DNA from: Acidobacteriota bacterium
GTDB taxonomy: Bacteria > Acidobacteriota > Terriglobia > UBA7540
Reading direction: 5' to 3'
Length of the DNA stretch: 8,675 bases
Assembly: GCA_021786455.1 (NCBI GenBank)
Contig: JAJYNF010000343.1
Span: 1 to 8,675, forward strand
Shown: in pieces, positions 6,708 to 8,675 of the stretch
How positions within the stretch are numbered: the first letter of the stretch is position 1
How the letters are laid out: each line of letters begins with the position of its first letter
Position numbers and translations under genes: made by a program
Notes under the pieces: generated by a model
What the model saw: only the letters and a program-made list of their open reading frames with translations
What the model was told of the DNA's origin: nothing
Databases searched by the model: none

Positions 6708-6880
6708 CCGAGCGCCCTGGGCCGGGATCGGGTGCTGAGAGCTCGCTAACGATGGCTTGCTTTCGGGCGAACGGCTGTGACGCTCGAACCGTGGTTCTCG
6801 CTCGCCTCACACCGCGGATTTAGAGCAGCGCCCAATCATCCGGCCGCGGCGGTGGCGAGTGTTTCCAAACCGCTCGGCGT

Positions 6881-6914
6881 AACGCTTGATATCTGATATA
6901 ATTTGTCAAGCGTT
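6881..6914. promoter_or_regulatory. 9-bp perfect inverted repeat flanking a promoter, likely operator
   Basis: AACGCTTGA (6881-6889) and TCAAGCGTT (6906-6914) are exact reverse complements, 16 bases apart, with an extended -10 element between them. A start site near 6909 would fall inside the right arm, so the repeat cannot form a full RNA hairpin. It is more likely a DNA site for a dimeric repressor controlling the aldolase/isomerase genes. The central part also has a short direct repeat, GATAT-CT-GATAT. No regulator gene is in the window and I do not recognise the operator family. Confidence 0.55.
6894..6902 (+). promoter_or_regulatory. Perfect extended -10 promoter for the aldolase gene
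   Basis: TGATATAAT matches TGnTATAAT at every defined position. No good -35 lies 17 bases upstream (TCGGCG), in keeping with an extended -10 promoter or one needing an activator. The predicted leader to the ATG at 6982 is about 70 bases. The rest of the 274-base spacer after GH2 shows no gene and no T-tract terminator. Confidence 0.65.
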
Positions 6915-6981
6915 GCGGCTGGGGGCGTGACAAGGATTTTAATCAAGCAACCGCCACGCCCAGAGAGCCAAGGCGAAATTC

Positions 6982-8025
6982 ATGGAAACTGTTGGCACAG
7001 AAAGGAAATTTCACTTCTCGCCGGAGGCATATTTTCCGAGGAAACTCTTTGCGGCGATCACGGAGGTTAGGGTTGACCGGCCCGAGGTCATCCTGGCCGA
7101 GGCGCTGAGGCGACGCCGCAGACCGCGGCTGACGCTTGACGGAAGGCTGGTCATCCTGGCCACCGATCACCCCGGCCGCCGAGTCACGGAGCTTGGGGCC
7201 GACCCGCTGGGCATGGGAGACCGACACGGCTACTTGGCCAGAGCCTTGCGCGTGCTGACCGCGCCGGGGTGCGACGGCATCATGGGCACGACGGACTTCA
7301 TGGAAGATTTGCTGATCGTCAACGCCCTGGTGCGCGAATCCAGCGGTGATTCGCTTGTGGATGACAAGGTGTTGATTGGGTGCATGAACCGCGGCGGACA
7401 CGCCGGCGTCGAGGGTGAGATTGACGACCGCTTCACGAGTTTCACTGCCCGCCAACTCAAGCGGATGAATTTTGACGGTGGGAAAATGATGTATCGGCTA
7501 GACCCGGCCGACGCGCGGTCCATCAACGCCATCAGCGACTGCGCGCAGGCGATTACGGAGCTTTATCGCGAGGACTTGTATGCCTTCGTGGAACCGATGA
7601 GCGTCCAAAAAAAGATGACGGGGGGTTACGAAACGGTCAAGACGGTGGAAACGCTGGTGCGCGACGCAGGCGCGGCAGCAGCACTGGGAGAATCTTCTTC
7701 CCGAACATTCCTTAAGCTTTCATATGTGCCGGAGTTCGAGCGCGTCGCACAGGCGACCACTTTGCCGATTCTGATGTTAGGCGGTCCGGCCCGGGAGGAT
7801 CCTACATCCATTCTGAACGACTTCTCCGCCGGCATGAAGGCAGGGGCCAATGTGCGTGGGGTGATGGTTGGGCGGAACGTGTCGTTTGCGTCAAATGAAG
7901 ACCCTCGCGGGCTCGCCGCCGCCGTGGGCGCTATCATTCATGAGAAATCAGATTTGGACCCATCTCGTCGCCGCATGGCCGCGGAACGCGGGCAACAGAT
8001 GGACCTGTTTCGAGCGTGGCGCTGA
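6982..8025 (+). CDS. Class I aldolase-like (beta/alpha)8 protein, Cgl0159-like
   Basis: A TIM-barrel protein of the DeoC/LacD/DhnA aldolase superfamily, closest in my judgement to the Cgl0159-like group seen in actinobacterial inositol and sugar gene clusters. Visible landmarks are ATDHPGR (Asp62-Arg66) on an early strand, FVEPMS (Glu204), FLKLSYV with Lys245 as the probable Schiff-base lysine, and the phosphate-site glycines in LMLGGPA (Gly267-Gly268) and VMVGRNV (Gly297-Arg298). The expected reaction is reversible cleavage of a phosphorylated keto-sugar or keto-acid into two carbonyl compounds in the cytosol; the substrate is unknown. AAGGCG six bases before the ATG supports the start. Residues 43-47 are five consecutive arginines, an odd local run. 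The isomerase-like gene follows after 76 bases, probably in the same transcript. Confidence 0.82.
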   Translation: METVGTERKFHFSPEAYFPRKLFAAITEVRVDRPEVILAEALRRRRRPRLTLDGRLVILATDHPGRRVTELGADPLGMGDRHGYLARALRVLTAPGCDGIMGTTDFMEDLLIVNALVRESSGDSLVDDKVLIGCMNRGGHAGVEGEIDDRFTSFTARQLKRMNFDGGKMMYRLDPADARSINAISDCAQAITELYREDLYAFVEPMSVQKKMTGGYETVKTVETLVRDAGAAAALGESSSRTFLKLSYVPEFERVAQATTLPILMLGGPAREDPTSILNDFSAGMKAGANVRGVMVGRNVSFASNEDPRGLAAAVGAIIHEKSDLDPSRRRMAAERGQQMDLFRAWR

Positions 8026-8090
8026 CCGCCCAGCAACTTTCCCCGCGAATGTGCCGGGTGTTTTGGCTCGCGTCGTATTTTAGTTTTTGG

Positions 8091-8096
8091 GGAGGG
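8091..8096 (+). promoter_or_regulatory. Ribosome binding site of the isomerase-like gene
   Basis: GGAGGG lies 5 bases before the ATG at 8102. An ATG at 8097 lies too close to it and opens only the frame ATG-GCA-TGA, so 8102 is chosen. Confidence 0.7.
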
Positions 8097-8101
8097 ATGG
8101 C

Positions 8102-8675
8102 ATGAGCACCGCGACCCACGAAATCGAGAAGAACGCGAAAACAAATTACGAAGCCTGGACCAGGCCAAGTGACGCCTCCATGGTAGGGGTAATTTTCGTG
8201 GGGCGGCGTCGGCCGGGTTTTGACATGGCGTGGGGCGGCCAGATGGACGACCGTGTTCGCCAATGCCTGGCGGAGTCCGGACTCCCCATTTTTGAGGCCC
8301 CGGAAAAAGCGATTGACGACGCTTCGTTGCGGCGGGCAGTGGCTGCGTGTAACGAACACGGAGTCAGCGCCATCGTTTTGCTGCAAACCACAATGGGGGA
8401 TGGCCGCCTGGCGCCCACGCTCGCTCAGCTCTGGCCTGACGTCCCGGTCCTTTGGGCGACGCCCGAAAATCCCATCGGTGACATGATTAGCTCGTGCTCT
8501 TTGGTGGCAACCCATGCTTGGGCCTCCACGCTCCAGCAGATGGGCCACGGCTTCGAGGTCGTTTACGGCGACCCCGACGCGGCTGAAACCCGTCAAAGCC
8601 TGAGCGAAGCACTTCGGCTGGCTTCAAGCGCGCGGCGGCTGCGCTCCGTTCGGTTAGGTCTGGTCGGCGGAGCGG
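8102..8675 (+). CDS. L-fucose/L-arabinose isomerase-fold protein, 5' part only
   Basis: The frame is open from ATG 8102 to the window edge, giving 191 codons; the stop lies outside. After a charged leader of about 27 residues it reads MVGVIFVGRRRPGFDMAWGGQM, then alternating strand/helix segments such as SAIVLLQTTMGDG, VPVLWATPENPIGDMISSC and THAWASTLQQMGHGFEVVYGD, and stops at RLGLVGG. This order matches the N-terminal domains of the COG2407 L-fucose isomerase-like family. Those proteins interconvert aldoses and ketoses using a divalent metal; the metal ligands lie in the missing C-terminal part, so catalytic competence cannot be judged. Tight linkage to the aldolase gene suggests consecutive roles in one sugar pathway. 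Some relatives act on sulfoquinovose or on other deoxy- or substituted sugars, so the substrate should not be assumed to be fucose. Confidence 0.8.
   Translation, partial: MSTATHEIEKNAKTNYEAWTRPSDASMVGVIFVGRRRPGFDMAWGGQMDDRVRQCLAESGLPIFEAPEKAIDDASLRRAVAACNEHGVSAIVLLQTTMGDGRLAPTLAQLWPDVPVLWATPENPIGDMISSCSLVATHAWASTLQQMGHGFEVVYGDPDAAETRQSLSEALRLASSARRLRSVRLGLVGGA

Noticed and set aside
6680..6717. GC-rich inverted repeats at the end of the GH2 gene as a terminator
   Set aside because: The stems are only 5-6 bp, partly inside the coding region, and no T-tract follows.
6812..6849. CCGCGG pairs in the spacer after GH2
   Set aside because: The match is interrupted by a 4-base offset and such motifs are common in GC-rich DNA.
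8097..8105. Two-codon frame ATG-GCA-TGA overlapping the start of the isomerase-like gene
   Set aside because: The ATG directly abuts the GGAGGG, so it lacks proper spacing to be used, and a frame this short is expected by chance.
7934..8596. 220-codon frame on the minus strand
   Set aside because: It spans the end of the aldolase gene, the spacer and the start of the isomerase-like gene, all better supported on the plus strand.

Overview
This is a GC-rich bacterial chromosomal window with tightly packed genes. It holds seven complete genes of recognisable family, one small unknown gene, and one gene cut by the right edge. The mix suggests a heterotrophic, polysaccharide-degrading soil-type bacterium: a Tat-exported family 2 glycoside hydrolase, a class 1B pyrK, archease, ThpR and secreted cupin and metallo-beta-lactamase-fold proteins. 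Acidobacteriota is my best guess, with Verrucomicrobiota or Planctomycetota as alternatives. This is inferred from gene style only; no rRNA or marker gene is present. I see no CRISPR array, tRNA, rRNA, insertion sequence or phage gene.

Left part (1-2158). pyrK, the electron-transfer subunit of dihydroorotate dehydrogenase, is read leftward and probably continues into a downstream gene outside the window. Divergent from it is thpR, a 2',3'-cyclic phosphodiesterase/2'-5' RNA ligase-family protein. A 63-residue unknown protein follows, with its own extended -10 promoter and ribosome binding site.

Middle part (2155-4031). Three genes are read leftward with overlaps or very short gaps and look like one operon: archease, then a secreted metallo-beta-lactamase-fold protein that has lost most of its zinc-binding histidines, then a small exported cupin. 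The cupin stop codon overlaps the stop codon of the convergent 63-residue gene.

Right part (4218-8675). A Tat-signal GH2 glycosidase with its catalytic glutamates in place is followed by a 274-base spacer. That spacer holds a perfect extended -10 promoter lying between the arms of a 9-bp inverted repeat. Next come a class I aldolase-like TIM barrel (Cgl0159-like) and, after 76 bases, the first 191 codons of an L-fucose/L-arabinose isomerase-fold protein. The likely logic is a carbohydrate-use locus: the exported glycosidase frees sugars outside, and an isomerase and aldolase act on a sugar or sugar phosphate inside. The actual sugar cannot be read from the sequence.

The points most worth following up are the degenerate metal site of the metallo-beta-lactamase-fold protein, the roughly 33-residue basic insert in PyrK, the operator-like repeat around the promoter at 6881-6914, and the aldolase/isomerase pair.
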